Below are positions 1 to 10,399 of a stretch of 64,000 nucleotides of DNA, in pieces; the stretch's first letter is position 1, and every line of letters begins with the position of its first letter. Below the pieces are notes generated by a model, which had not been told where the DNA came from, did no database searches, and saw nothing but the letters and a program-made list of their open reading frames with translations. Position numbers and translations under genes: made by a program. Origin of the DNA: Pleurodeles waltl (taxonomy: Eukaryota > Chordata > Amphibia > Caudata > Salamandridae); assembly GCF_031143425.1 (NCBI RefSeq), contig NC_090440.1, forward strand, positions 1,268,691,123 to 1,268,755,122, read 5' to 3'.

Positions 1-842
1 TATGCCACCTGGATAAGAACATATTGTGCCATGTGATATTTCGGCACCTGGGGAAACACTGCATTTGGCTTCACTTGTACTTTAACTGGTTCTACACCTT
101 TTATCAGTCCCACTTCTTTTCCTATCAAATCCCACACTTTCTCTGTCACCGTTCCTTGTAACTCGGCAGGTAGGTCAATCACTGTAAGCATCGGGAACAA
201 TGTAATCAAAGGGTAATCTTCATTTGCAGTTCCTGTCTCTAACTTTGCTAACTGACCATCATCTCCTTCATCATCACTATTTGTCTGCACCTCAATTCCA
301 TCATTGGAACAGGTAATCGAACATTTCATTTTGCACAGTAAGTCTCTTCCCAGTAGGGATACTGGACTTGAATCGCAAACTACCATCTTATGCAGTCCCT
401 GGAAGTTGCCAATCTCAATTTGTACTGGATCTGTAATTGGATTTGTCAAGTACTGGTTTGCTACTCCGAAAACCCTTATGGTACGCCCTGAAAGTGGTAA
501 TTTTGGAACATCTGCACTCCTAACTGTGGAGCGTGTAGCTCCGGTATCAACCAAGAATGAAACCTTGTGACCCATTACCTTTCCTTCTACATAGGGTCCC
601 CTCTGATCTACCTCTAGGGACGCTGCAAGCCTGCACTCTTCACTGTCTGAACTGTCATCCAACCATTCGTCATTCATTCCATCTTCACCGCGCAATGGGA
701 ATTGCTGTACTGTATTATTTTGACTCATCACCTGACCTGTGACCTGCTGAGGAAGCATCACCTGTTGCTGTCCCATCGGAGCCATTGGTAATTGCATTTG
801 CTGTCTAGGTACCATGGGAACCTGCTGTTGTAGTTGCTGCAT
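1..842 (-). CDS. pro-pol: Retroviral protease and start of reverse transcriptase (partial, runs off the window)
   Basis: An uninterrupted frame of 280 codons starts at ATG 842-840 and leaves the window at base 1. The first 70 or so residues are Gln/Met/Pro-rich, followed by an acidic stretch. A retropepsin active site (FLVDTGAT) lies near residue 99 and the second retropepsin signature (LLGRDLL) near residue 163. After an acidic linker, residues about 225-280 look like the connection into reverse transcriptase. The ATG directly follows the gag stop codon (TAA at 845-843) in the same frame, so pol was probably expressed by stop-codon readthrough rather than from this ATG. The intact frame contrasts with the frameshifted gag upstream. 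The protease identification is strong; the reverse transcriptase part is inferred from position and sequence flavour. Confidence 0.85.
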   Translation of the reverse strand, partial: MQQLQQQVPMVPRQQMQLPMAPMGQQQVMLPQQVTGQVMSQNNTVQQFPLRGEDGMNDEWLDDSSDSEECRLAASLEVDQRGPYVEGKVMGHKVSFLVDTGATRSTVRSADVPKLPLSGRTIRVFGVANQYLTNPITDPVQIEIGNFQGLHKMVVCDSSPVSLLGRDLLCKMKCSITCSNDGIEVQTNSDDEGDDGQLAKLETGTANEDYPLITLFPMLTVIDLPAELQGTVTEKVWDLIGKEVGLIKGVEPVKVQVKPNAVFPQVPKYHMAQYVLIQVA

Positions 843-2951
843 TTACGCTGGCTGAGCACGCGGCATTTGCATTTGTTGCATGGGCTGTAACCCTTGCATC
901 TGAACCATGTTATTTTGGAAGGTTGGGTTTTGATTTCTCAACTTTGGACCTCTCATATTTTGCAATATACCGACATTAGTGCTTTGTTGAACGACACAAT
1001 CCTGCACCACATTCGGGCATTCCCGCTTCCAATGCCCCACGGCCCCCCACGTGTGACATGGTGACATCTTTTTAATCCCTTGCACGTCATTTTGAACCAC
1101 AACCGTATTTAAGTCTGGACCGCGATTCACAAAACCTCGACCTCTACCTCTCGGTTGTGCCTGAAACACACCATTCCTTTGCGGTTGCTGCTGTATCATC
1201 TGTTGAATTCCATTTCCCTGCATTCCAGCCTGCGCTGCCCTTATCTGCATCACCATCACTTTCTCCTTTAACTTTTTCTGCTTCAGCTCAATTTCGTCAC
1301 TACAGTATTTCGCATATTGCAACACCTCATCAATCGACTTCGCTTGCCAACAATTCAAATGATTCTTAATCATCTGGCTAACTTCTGGTCTCAACCCTTC
1401 AACAAATCTGAACACAAGATGGTTCATGTCTTTCAGCTCAATGGTCTCAGTACCACTGTAATGTTTGAATGCCTTTAACAATCTCTCATAGTAAGCACGT
1501 ATTGATTCCTTAACCTCCTGTGAGGTCCGGTCGTTTTCTGCCAATCAGTTACTTTCGGCGACACTTTTTGTTTCAAAAACTCAATCACCTTATGATAGTA
1601 CTTCTTCACCTCCTCAGAGGGTTCTCCGGTCACCTTATCCCTTGCCGGCTCCTTCGTCGGCCAGTCTACCCCTCTCTTGCACTCGAGCCATAAGTCGGGT
1701 GGGACGATAATCTCAAACAAGTTATTCAAGTCTTCCCAGAGACACTTTGCAAGCTTCACAAACGTATCTGTTTGTTGGTACCACTCAATCCGTTTCTCCC
1801 TCAACCTGGGATAATCATTAGTAAAAGATAGGATGTCTCCTCTGGACCATGGTACATGAATTAAGACCCCACCAGCTGTTTCTCTCATTGGTAGTATCTT
1901 TACTGATTCAGTGTCTGGTGTAGCTTTGACTTTACTAGCTCCTGGGCTGTCATCTTTCTCCTTGTCTCTTTTCTTAGCCCATCTGCCTTCCCACTTTTGT
2001 AACGCTCCCCAGATTTGCGCACTTTGCAGTATTTCTTTGAAATGCATTTTCATTCCGGCAGATCTCATATGCTCGAAGTCTTTTGAATCAAAGTCTAACC
2101 TGTAACTTCTTTTCAAATGTTTAGTGTTCTTAATGTCAATATCATATTTGTCTGCCAGGTTCGCTAATTTCTGATGTACTTTGCGTAATTCTTTAGTAAT
2201 CTTAGGGCACAGGTATCTCAACTCTGCTTCTGTGTATGATTCTACCATTCTGTATCAAAGCTGTATCACTAGTCTGTGCTGTATCAGTAACTCCCTTCTC
2301 CTGCGTCTGGTTCCCAGGACCCGTACTAGTGCTTGGGACATTATCGCTTACCGCATAAAGTGGCGGGCGATCATGTAATATTCGATCCATAAATTCTTTG
2401 TCATCTGAATCATCTTCTTCTTCCCATGATCTCTTAGTTTCTTTAAGCTTACTAGAGTCTTTGTCTGTTTTACAGGTGGCTTTCTTTCCCTGTGTCTCAT
2501 TTCCCTGTGTTATTGCTGGGAACAATTTTAACCCATCAACTATTCCCCATCTCCACATTTTGCTTTTATTATCCCATCTAGCTTCCGCATAAGTCTTTTC
2601 TGCTCTTTTTATTCTTCTTTGGAATTTCTCTTGTCTCTGTTTAAGGGCCATTAAATCCCAAATCGCTAAAGCCTCATACTGAGCTGGCCTCGGAGGTGGT
2701 TTCTGTACACTTAACATCCACCTCAGATTTTCTAGCACTCTCGTATTGAACGTCTCATGTTCTGGGAAAGCCAAACATCCCTGTTTTTCTGTCAATTTGC
2801 ACCACTGTTTCATCCATAAACAAGGCGCGACACCTTTTTCCTCCATAACTATGTAAGCCGGAGTTCCCTCAGGCGGTGTAGGCTCCCCTTCACTCGCCAT
2901 AATGTATGCATCTCCTTTCAGAGCACTCTTAAAGGCCTTGACAAAATTCAT
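843..2951 (-). pseudogene. gag: Retroviral gag, two frameshifts
   Basis: Three overlapping minus-strand open segments make one gag of roughly 700 codons. 2951-2202 is the matrix region; it is Lys- and Trp-rich and ends with an acidic stretch and a PPLY late-budding motif near residue 197. 2248-1475 holds the capsid N-terminal domain (Pro-Trp entry, then a Trp/Leu-rich helical region typical of Gag p30). 1544-843 holds the capsid C-terminus with a major-homology-like stretch (YYERLLKAF), an Arg/Gly/Gln-rich nucleocapsid and one zinc knuckle. The frames are 2, 1, 2, so one indel lies within 2202-2248 and a compensating one within 1475-1544. In the knuckle (about 1013-1060) the second cysteine position is Trp. 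A PPxY motif, one knuckle and an in-frame stop before pol fit a gamma/epsilon-like virus. This copy cannot make full-length Gag. Confidence 0.85.
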
Positions 2952-3068
2952 TTTTTTGTTTTCTCTTATTTGTATTTAATCAGAAAGTTGACTTTAGTTC
3001 CCAGGACACGCTTCACCCAACTTTCTCAACCTATTGCCTCCCATGGGCAGCAGCCAATCCGTGCGCGA

Positions 3069-5446
3069 CCCCTCTCGACAGTATTTAAAAGACTATGTAG
3101 ATGAGCTCTAGGCAATTGGCTTCATTCGCCATTCCTCTTTCCCTGTTTCATCTCCTTTGTTTTTTGTCCCAAAGAAAAACGGTGACCATAGAAAACAAGA
3201 ACCCGCTTCCTTTGATTCCGGTCCTTCCTAGCCAACTTCACAAAGCCACAATCTTTACCAAACTTGACTTTCACGGAGCTTACCACCTCATCAGTATCCA
3301 CGAGAGCGACAAATGGAAAACAGCTTTTCACACAAAATACTGGCTTTTTTAGTATTGTGTGATGCTGTTGGGTTTGTGTGACACCCCGCGGCATTTCAAT
3401 TCTTTATAAACAACAGTCTTAGTGAATTCTTGGATCGCTTTGTCATAGTCTATATAGAAGATATTTTAATCTACTCACACAATGAAAAAGAACATGAAAA
3501 TCATGTTTTCGCTGTTTTACGCATATTACGTGAATGTAATTTGTATGTCAAGTTAGAAAAATTTAAATTTCATGTTCCTCAAGTGGAATTTCTAGGGTTT
3601 GTTTTGTCAAAACAAGGGGTCCAAATAGATTAAAAAGATTGATGCTATTTTACAATGACCACAACCCACAAAAGTCAAAGAAATCCATATTATACTTGGC
3701 TTTGTTAACTTCTATTGAAGGATTATCTCCCACTTTTCTGACACTGTGGCCCCTCTCTTTCGATTATTACTGAAAGGAGTATCTTTTAAGTCGACTCCTG
3801 AAGCACAACAAGCTTTTGACTCATTGAAAGGGAGTTTTACTACTGCATCCATATTAAGGCATCCTGACCCCTCTCTACCCTACTATGTAGAAGCGAATAC
3901 TTCACAAGTGGCAGTAGGTGGAATCATTTCTCAGCAAGATTCTGAAACTATGAATATGCATCCAATAGCCTTCTTCTCTAAAAAACTTTTACCGGCAGAA
4001 CAAAACTATACAGTAGCTGAAAGATAACTTCTAGCAATAAAATTGACCTTTCAAGAATGGAGACATCATTTGTGGGGAGCATGTTTTCCTATCAGTATTT
4101 ATTCAGATCATAAGAACTTACAGTTTTTTAGATCTGCAAATGCACTTACCGCATGACAAATGAGATGGGTTTCTTTCTTTAATGAATTTGAATTCATAAT
4201 TACTTATAGACCCGGTACACAACAATTTAAGGCTGACACCCTGTCACGTCTCCAAAACACCAGACATACGAGACAAATAACACCGATTCCAATGATTCCC
4301 CCAGAAAAAATTACAGGTAGTTATTCGGACGAGCTCCCATTTCTAGGCAAATTAAAACAAGAATTGCAGAAGGAAAATATGGAACAATGATTAGCACATC
4401 CAATCCAATCAATTTCTGACAGTCTTTTTTATCATGATCAGGCTTTGTTTATCCCTCAGAATCTGAGAGGGCTGGTTATTCAATGGTGTAATTCGTCCTC
4501 CTTGAGTAGACATCCAGGAGAGCGTAAGACTAAGGACTTGTGCACACAACAGTTCTGGTCTGATTCCTTAGATGCAGATGTAAAGGAGTTTATATGAACA
4601 TGTCCCGTAGGTGCTTGTAACAAATTCTCACACACCACCCCATAGGAAAACTAATTCCTCTACCAGTACTGCCAGCTCCATGGTATACTATTAGTATGGA
4701 TTTCGTAATCGATTTACCAAAGGATAAGGGGAATACACGTGTACTAGTGGCAGTGGATTTATTCTTAAAAATGTCCCATTTCATTCCTCTCACTAAAATC
4801 CCAACTGCTAAAGAACTAGTTGATCCTTTTATAATGTATATTGTATGGCTTCATGGCCTGCCAACTGTAATTATCTCCGATCGAGGACCACAATTTGTGT
4901 CTACATTTTGGCAGGAACTATGTTCTTCTCTTCGTATTGACCATCGGTTATCCTCTGCACATCATCCGCAAACTGATGGTCAAATAGAGAGAACTAACTA
5001 AACCATGGAACAGTTCCTACATTGTTTAATTACCACCTTAGCTAGCAGTTGGTTGCAATCACCTTCCTTAGCTTAATTTGCATATAACAACAGCATTAAT
5101 TCGGCTCTTAACATGTCACCTTTTTATTGTAATCTAGACTATCATCTCAGGTGCATACCATTCCTACCATCCCAAAAGGTACCTGCAGTACATGCACATT
5201 TATCTGAATTACAAAACATCTGGACCAACATATGCAGAAGGTGATCAAGTATGGCTAAGCACCCGTTATTTATCCATACTACGAGTTCGTAAACTACAGC
5301 CTGAGTTCTTAGGTCCCTTTACCAGAGTTATCAACCCTTCAGTTATGAAACTGAACCTTCCCAGTGAACATAAAATGCATCCAGTATTTTATGTCTCATT
5401 GCTCAAACCATTTCTCCCCACCACTCAAGCTATGACTCATCACTAG
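3069..5446 (+). pseudogene. pol: Ty3/gypsy retrotransposon pol, decayed and 5' truncated
   Basis: A plus-strand polyprotein remnant in several frames with many stops. In order: reverse transcriptase fingers (3069-3350, with KLDFHGAYHLISI), the polymerase box as YIEDILIYS near 3450, where the usual second position is Asp, and the palm/thumb to about 3630. RNase H follows at 3746-4260 (ending in the YRPGTQQFKADTLSRL type stretch). The integrase core is at 4696-5001 (DFVIDLP, VAVDLF, SDRGPQF and HHPQTDGQ with the glutamate shortly after). A GPY/F-like tail lies at 5192-5446 (EFLGPF, HPVFYVSLLKPF). The order RT-RNaseH-integrase is the Ty3/gypsy order. Gag and protease are missing because the element begins inside RT at the junction with the retrovirus. 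No chromodomain is recognisable after the HPVFYVS motif. Confidence 0.9.
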
Positions 5447-5700
5447 CGTGTGTCTGATAACTCATCACCAGTCTATAAATAGAACTTCAAAGGTGTTTCC
5501 TGTGCTTGGCTTCGAGTCTTCCTTCACTCTCAGGTGTTCCCGGTTCAGCTGGAGTTCTGTGATTCTTTCAGGAGTCGTCTTTTCAGTGCGAGGCTTCATC
5601 GGAGCTTCCCACTCTGGAGTGGATTACTTTCGCAGCAGCTGGAGAATTTACGATCAGTATTCCATCTTCCTCAAATAATCAAAACATTCCAGGAGAAGTA
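5447..5700 (+). repeat. Probable gypsy 3' LTR remnant with TATA box
   Basis: Non-coding sequence directly after the gypsy pol tail. A TATAAA box lies at 5474-5479, followed by a C/T-rich stretch and several direct CTTC/TTCC repeats, as expected for an LTR promoter. No second LTR copy is present in the window, so the LTR limits cannot be fixed. The call rests on position and the TATA box only. Confidence 0.4.
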
Positions 5701-6340
5701 GGTTAATGGGTAATTCCCCTCTCATCTCTCTGTTTTCAGCCTTCATGAGGTTAGTGACCTTTTGGTGCATTATGAAAGACATAATTCGATGCTGAGAAAC
5801 CCATGATACAAGACTATTTTCCAAAGACAGCTTGAGAAGTATTTTTAAAAGCAGCATTGAAGTTAAGTGTTGTGACCTCCTGAAAGCATCACTCGATATC
5901 TATGCAAACTTAAATGTTTATTCTGATTGTTTTGGAGCAAGTCTACTGTGTAAAAACGAATAACAAAAGACAAATTCATAAGTCTGATTTTGTAACGATT
6001 TTGTAGTTATAAAAGCGTGCCTAATAGTTTAGCAAGCAAGCGCTAATAATTATTGTGACTTTTCTGAAAGAGTAGGTGATATTTGTAGGGCTTTTGTTTT
6101 TGATTTGTTTTTATTCATAGAATTCCTGCACCAAGCCCTGAGGCAACTTTCTTAGAACAATGACGCTCCTTTGTGAACCAGTGTTCTGTTTCTCTTCCCT
6201 TCCCAAATCCCTGTTTCCTATCCCTTTCCCCCGGAGGTTATTCGCTCATTCCCACTTCATTTCAGATACAAGCGAATTGTGTTTAGGGGCCAGGGTTTTA
6301 TTCTCTTTGCTCCTGCGGAACCTGGAATTCAGGTGATTTG
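5701..6340. other. Unassigned non-coding stretch
   Basis: AT-rich intergenic sequence after the gypsy remnant. No coding frame, terminal repeats or RNA gene is recognisable. Confidence 0.4.
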
Positions 6341-6604
6341 ACATGGTCTTGTCATGACTTCTAGGGGTACTTTCCATGGTGGGGGGGTGCAGAACCCTGG
6401 GAGTAGGGGCAGGGGAGAGAGAGACTCAACTCTAACCCTGGTTCAATCCAAGGGTAAAGACCCTGGATTCAAGGGCCACGTTCAGGGTGTCCCCCTGACC
6501 TGGAAGGAGGAGCATCTGCTAACAGTGCCCCTACCATGTTGTATCCTGGAGGTACCATGATGGAGGGTGCAGATCCCCAGAAGGGCAGGGGAAGGGCTGC
6601 CTCA
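6341..6604. repeat. G-rich block with an internal imperfect duplication
   Basis: Two related G-rich segments about 190 bases apart share a core of GGTGCAG, a short AACCC/ATCCCC stretch and GGGGCAGGGG or GGGCAGGGGAAGGG (near 6380-6412 and 6563-6597). The block replaces the expected start of the LTR-like element that follows, so it is probably a separate insertion or rearranged DNA. Confidence 0.35.
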
Positions 6605-8644
6605 TCCCTGACCCCTGCCTAGCCTAAAGGTACAGACTGGGATACATCTGTAAGCAAAGTAAGGTTAGGTGCTGCGCAGATAGTATCCACAGATGAGGAG
6701 AAGGGCCCTAGTAAGAGTGATTTACTAGTAAGTCCCCAGTAAAGTGCACTAGAGTTGCCCAGTGCCTGTAAATCAAATGCTACTAGTGGGTAGCACTGAT
6801 TGTGCCATCCACATGAGTAGCCCTGTAAGCATGTCTCAGACCTGCCACTAGAGTGGGCGTGTAGCTTTAACCCTCCAATTTGACCTGGCAAGTGTACCCA
6901 CTTGCCAGACCCAAACCTTAACTTTTTATACACATAAGTTACCCTCCCTAAGGTAGGCCCTAAGTAGCCCCATCAGGAGTGTGCAATGTATGTTAAACGT
7001 AGGACAGGTGCTGGTGTGTTTTTACATGTCCTAACATTGAAATGCTGTCAAAATCGTTTTTCAAGGTTGCATGGCTTTTCTCTCTCACAGGTTAACATGG
7101 GGGCTGCCTTTAAATAACTTTTAAGTGCAATTTCCCTTTGAGAGCAGATAGAGATGTGGAGTTTGGGAGTCTCTAAACTCACAATTGAAAAATAAATCTT
7201 GTAGTAAATTTGGTTTTCAGATTGTCAGTTTGAAAATGCCACTTTCAGAAAGTCTGTTTGTGTGTTCCTTGTCTGGGTCAGACTGACAGTTGAGCTGTTT
7301 TTGAATTCTCCACTAGACAGTGACACAAATGGAGCTGGGGTGAGGCCTAAATTTCCTGATGGGCCATCTGGGCTAGAGCAAAGGGAGGAGTGGTCATTTA
7401 CACCTGAAAGGGCTGTGCGTGCCCTCACACAATGCAGTCTTCAACCCCCTGGCATGAGTCTGGATCCAGGCCTGGGCAAGGTAGGATCTTGTTAACAACA
7501 GAGATTTTTCTTTGAAGTTTGGCAACTTCAAAGGAAGAAAGGGGTATAAGTAGTGGGCCAAAACCCAAGATTTTTAGATTACTTCTGAAAATAAGAGGAA
7601 CCTCTGCCAAGGAGAAGAGCTCAAGAGCTGGAGGACTATTGCTCCTTTGCCTGTGACTGCACTTTACTGGGTTGGCCTGCAGTTGCTGCTTCTGCCTGAA
7701 AGAGGACAAGGACTGGGCTTTGTGGTATATTCCTGCTCGTGAAGTGTCTACAATAGCGTGGATTGAGCTTGCTCCCTGCTCTGAAGTCTCAGAGCCATCA
7801 AAGACTTCCTCTCCCAGCACCTGGACTCTCTGATGAGACCCCTACCCTGCCAAGTGATGCCTAATCTAGGCCCTGGCCCTTCAAAGGAAAAGCTGGTGAA
7901 AAACCAAGAAGAACAAAGTGCACCGATTCTGGACTGATGCTGCTGCCGGATACCGTGTCGCTGCCTGCAACTGAAGCCATAATAACCTTTACATAAACAA
8001 CTCTGTGAGTCCTGAAGTGCAGCGTCCCAATGCCCTGACCACCAGTAAGAGCCCCGCTGGAAGTGCGCTGATCCCACGTTTCGCACAGATGGCGCCTTAC
8101 ATCCACACCTCTGTAGCAAGGACCTGACGCCTCGCACCGGATCCATTGACGCCTCGTTCCCAGACTCCGTACACCAGCTTCTTTCCTCATTTTCTCAAGG
8201 TACTGTACCTGGGGGTCCCTGTGACTCCGTGACCGACACCATTGTTATCGGATTGTTGGGAACAACTCCATCACAATGCTGTAACATCACCAAATCAAAG
8301 CATTTGAGTTTCTAGGTGCTACATTGGTGTTTAATATTTACAAATTCATAATTGTGCTTGTATATGTTGGATTGTTTTTCATTTTGGTCTTGTTCTACTC
8401 AGATAAATATTGGCTATTCTTTTGACCTGGTGTTCAGTCCCTTTGTAGTGTTTTCACTGTGTTACTGTGTGTAATTGCACAAATACTTTACACATTGCCT
8501 ATGGGATAAGCCTGACTGCTTGTGCCAAGCTACCAATGGGGTGAGCAGGGGTTATCCAAGTGTGTCCTTTACCCTGACTAGAGTGTGGGTCCCTGCTTGA
8601 ACAGAGTGCAAACTGACTGGCAACCAGAGACTCCATTTCTAATA
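6605..8644 (+). mobile_element. Long non-coding element, solo-LTR-like
   Basis: About 2 kb without coding capacity. It ends at 8644 in CCATTTCTAATA, close to a TG...CA type terminus. Its 5' portion (about 6690-7080) and 3' portion (about 8400-8644) both recur at 17336-17880 and 22500-22825, with matching blocks such as CTGTAAATCAAATGCTACT and GTGTTTTCACTGTGTTACTG. I recall this as an abundant newt repeat whose intact copies start TGTTGG and end TTCTAACA, which would make it an LTR. The start here is missing and replaced by the G-rich block upstream. Harbinger copy 1 begins 13 bases after its end. Confidence 0.6.
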
Positions 8645-8657
8645 CCCAGCGAATATA

Positions 8658-8720
8658 GGCCCTCATTTCAACCCTGGCGGTCAGTGATAAAGTGGCGGTA
8701 ATACCGCCAACAGGTCGGCG
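8658..8720 (+). repeat. Harbinger copy 1, 5' terminal inverted repeat and subterminal boxes
   Basis: Starts GGCCCTCATTTCAACCCTGG, followed by a cluster of GGCGGT and ACCGCC boxes (8675-8722). The outer ten bases are an exact inverted match to the right end; the inner part is imperfect. Such subterminal boxes are candidate transposase or Myb-protein binding sites. Confidence 0.8.
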
Positions 8721-9545
8721 GTAAAAAGAAAAATGGAATTATGACCACAGCAGAGACCGCCAACACAGACAGCCTCTTTAACACTCCAACTGCCACGGCG
8801 GCAGCAACAAGTACCGCAGCGGTAACCGCCAACAGCCACGCGGAAGACACTGTACTGCCCATCCTATTACAACAAGCCAATCCGCCAGCTTTTCCAGGAC
8901 GGTACCAACGCCATCAAAAGCACAGAGGAACGAAGGGAAATGACTCACCTCTGGACACTCAAGGAAGAACCACGACGCCATGGAGCCCGAACTACAGGTG
9001 TTACCCATGCTGGTATTCCTCCTCCTACACCAGGAACACGAACGGCTGTGAAGACGACCACGGTGAGTACCGCACCTAGCAAACAGGAGAGGTGAGGAGG
9101 AAAAAGAGAGTGACACACGCACGCAAAACACAACACCCCCACCTCCACTCCCACCCCCAACACCATACACCAAAACAGATGCAACAACATTACATATCCA
9201 CCCCGTAACCCTCAGGAATAACGCAAGGACAAAATGAAGTGAGTAAAGTCAGTGTGATAACATAAATAGCAAGAAATACATCCTCAAAGCACAAAACAGT
9301 ATCTACAATATATATAACTGGAGGGACACTCCCAAGTCCAAATTGTCTGTGGCCCACAGGGCCATATCACAGAGGCCAAGGCCCCACTTGACTCATGCCT
9401 TAATATGGAGAGAACACTGCTGGGGCATCAGGTCGAAAACACACAGGTACCTCAGGGGGATGGGGAATATGGGGACACCTCAGCCGGAAGATGGTGTCAC
9501 TGCTCCTGGAGGGGGATACATGCCCACTTCTTGAACCTAGGGACT

Positions 9546-10010
9546 GCAAGGCCACAGTCTCTCTAGTGGGTGGTTTGCCCACTGCTTGGTACTTGGGAGT
9601 GCAAGGCCACAGTCTCACTAGTGGGTGATCTGCCCACTGCTTGGTCCTGGGGTGTGCAAGGCCACAGTCTCTCTAGTGGGTGGTTTGCCCACTGCTTGGT
9701 CCTGGGGAGTGCAAGGCCACAGTCTCTCTAGTGGGTGGTTTGCCCACATGCCTGGTCCTGGGAAGTGCAAAGTCACAGTCTCTCAAGTGGGTGGTTTGCC
9801 CACTGCTTGGTCCTGGGGAGTACAAGGCCACAGTCCCACTAGTGGGTGGTCTACCCACTGCTTGGTCCTGGGGAGTGCAAGACCACAGTCTCTCTAGTGG
9901 GTGGTTTTCCCACTGCTTGGTCCTGGGGAGTGCAAGGCCACAGTCTCTCAAGTGAGTGGTTTGCCCATTGCTTGGTCCTGGGGAGTGCATGCCACAGTCT
10001 CTCAAGTGGA
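9546..10010. repeat. 55-bp minisatellite, about nine units
   Basis: Units begin GCAAGGCCACAGTCTCTCTA and run 55 bases (starts near 9546, 9601, 9656, 9711, 9767, 9822, 9877, 9932, 9987; one unit is 56). Read on the minus strand the array stays open and gives a repeating Pro/Ser/Arg/Cys-rich peptide. It lies at the 3' end of accessory gene A. Because 55 is not a multiple of three, successive units are read in rotating frames. Confidence 0.9.
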
Positions 10011-10350
10011 TGCCTTCTTCCACTGGTTGTGGAGGGGGCTTTGTGCCCAGTGTGCTTCTTCCTGGCAAGGAGGGGGTGAGTGGATGGCTTCTTCCACTGT
10101 TTCTGGAGGGAGCTGTGTGGTCAGTGTGCCTCATCCTGACAAGGAGGGGGTGAGAGGATGCCTTCTTCCATTGGTCCTGGAGGTGGCTTTGTGCCCAGTG
10201 TGCTTCATTCTGGCAAGGAGGGGGTGAGTAAATGGCTTCTTCCACTGGTTCTGTAGGGGGCTTTGTGTCCAGTGTGCTCCATCCTAGCAAGGAGGGGGTG
10301 AGTGGATGCCTTCTTCCACTGGTTCTGTAGGGGGCTTTGTGCCCTGTGAT
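10006..10350. repeat. 74-bp minisatellite, about five units
   Basis: Units begin GTGGATGCCTTCTTCCACTG and recur near 10006, 10080, 10154, 10227 and 10301. The array follows directly on the 55-bp array. Homologous 74-bp units occur in copy 2 at 26525-26800, so the array predates the split of the two copies. Confidence 0.88.
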
Positions 10351-10399
10351 GCAGATCTTGGAGGGTGCAAGGTCACAGCCTCTCACGTGGGTGTCACAC

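Larger units (their letters stand above)
1..3065 (-). mobile_element. Endogenous retrovirus fragment (gag, pro, start of pol)
   Basis: Minus-strand provirus segment read from about 3065 down to the window edge: a short leader (2952-3065), gag, then protease and the first part of pol. The gag layout (matrix, PPxY late motif, capsid, single CCHC-type knuckle) and the gag-pol boundary marked by an in-frame stop codon resemble gamma/epsilon-type retroviruses; that assignment is by family knowledge. No LTR or primer-binding site is visible at this end, because the leader runs straight into an unrelated gypsy fragment on the other strand. The rest of pol, any env and the other LTR would lie outside the window. 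Gag is broken by two frameshifts, while the protease frame is open throughout. Confidence 0.85.

Noticed and set aside
8741..9190. Several open frames near the left end of Harbinger copy 1
   Set aside because: Overlapping frames on both strands in a GC-rich subterminal region; only the 83-base transposase exon at 8980-9062 is supported by copy 2.
9546..10350. Regularly spaced repeats resembling a CRISPR array
   Set aside because: Repeats are head-to-tail with no unique spacers, inside a eukaryotic transposon; these are minisatellites.
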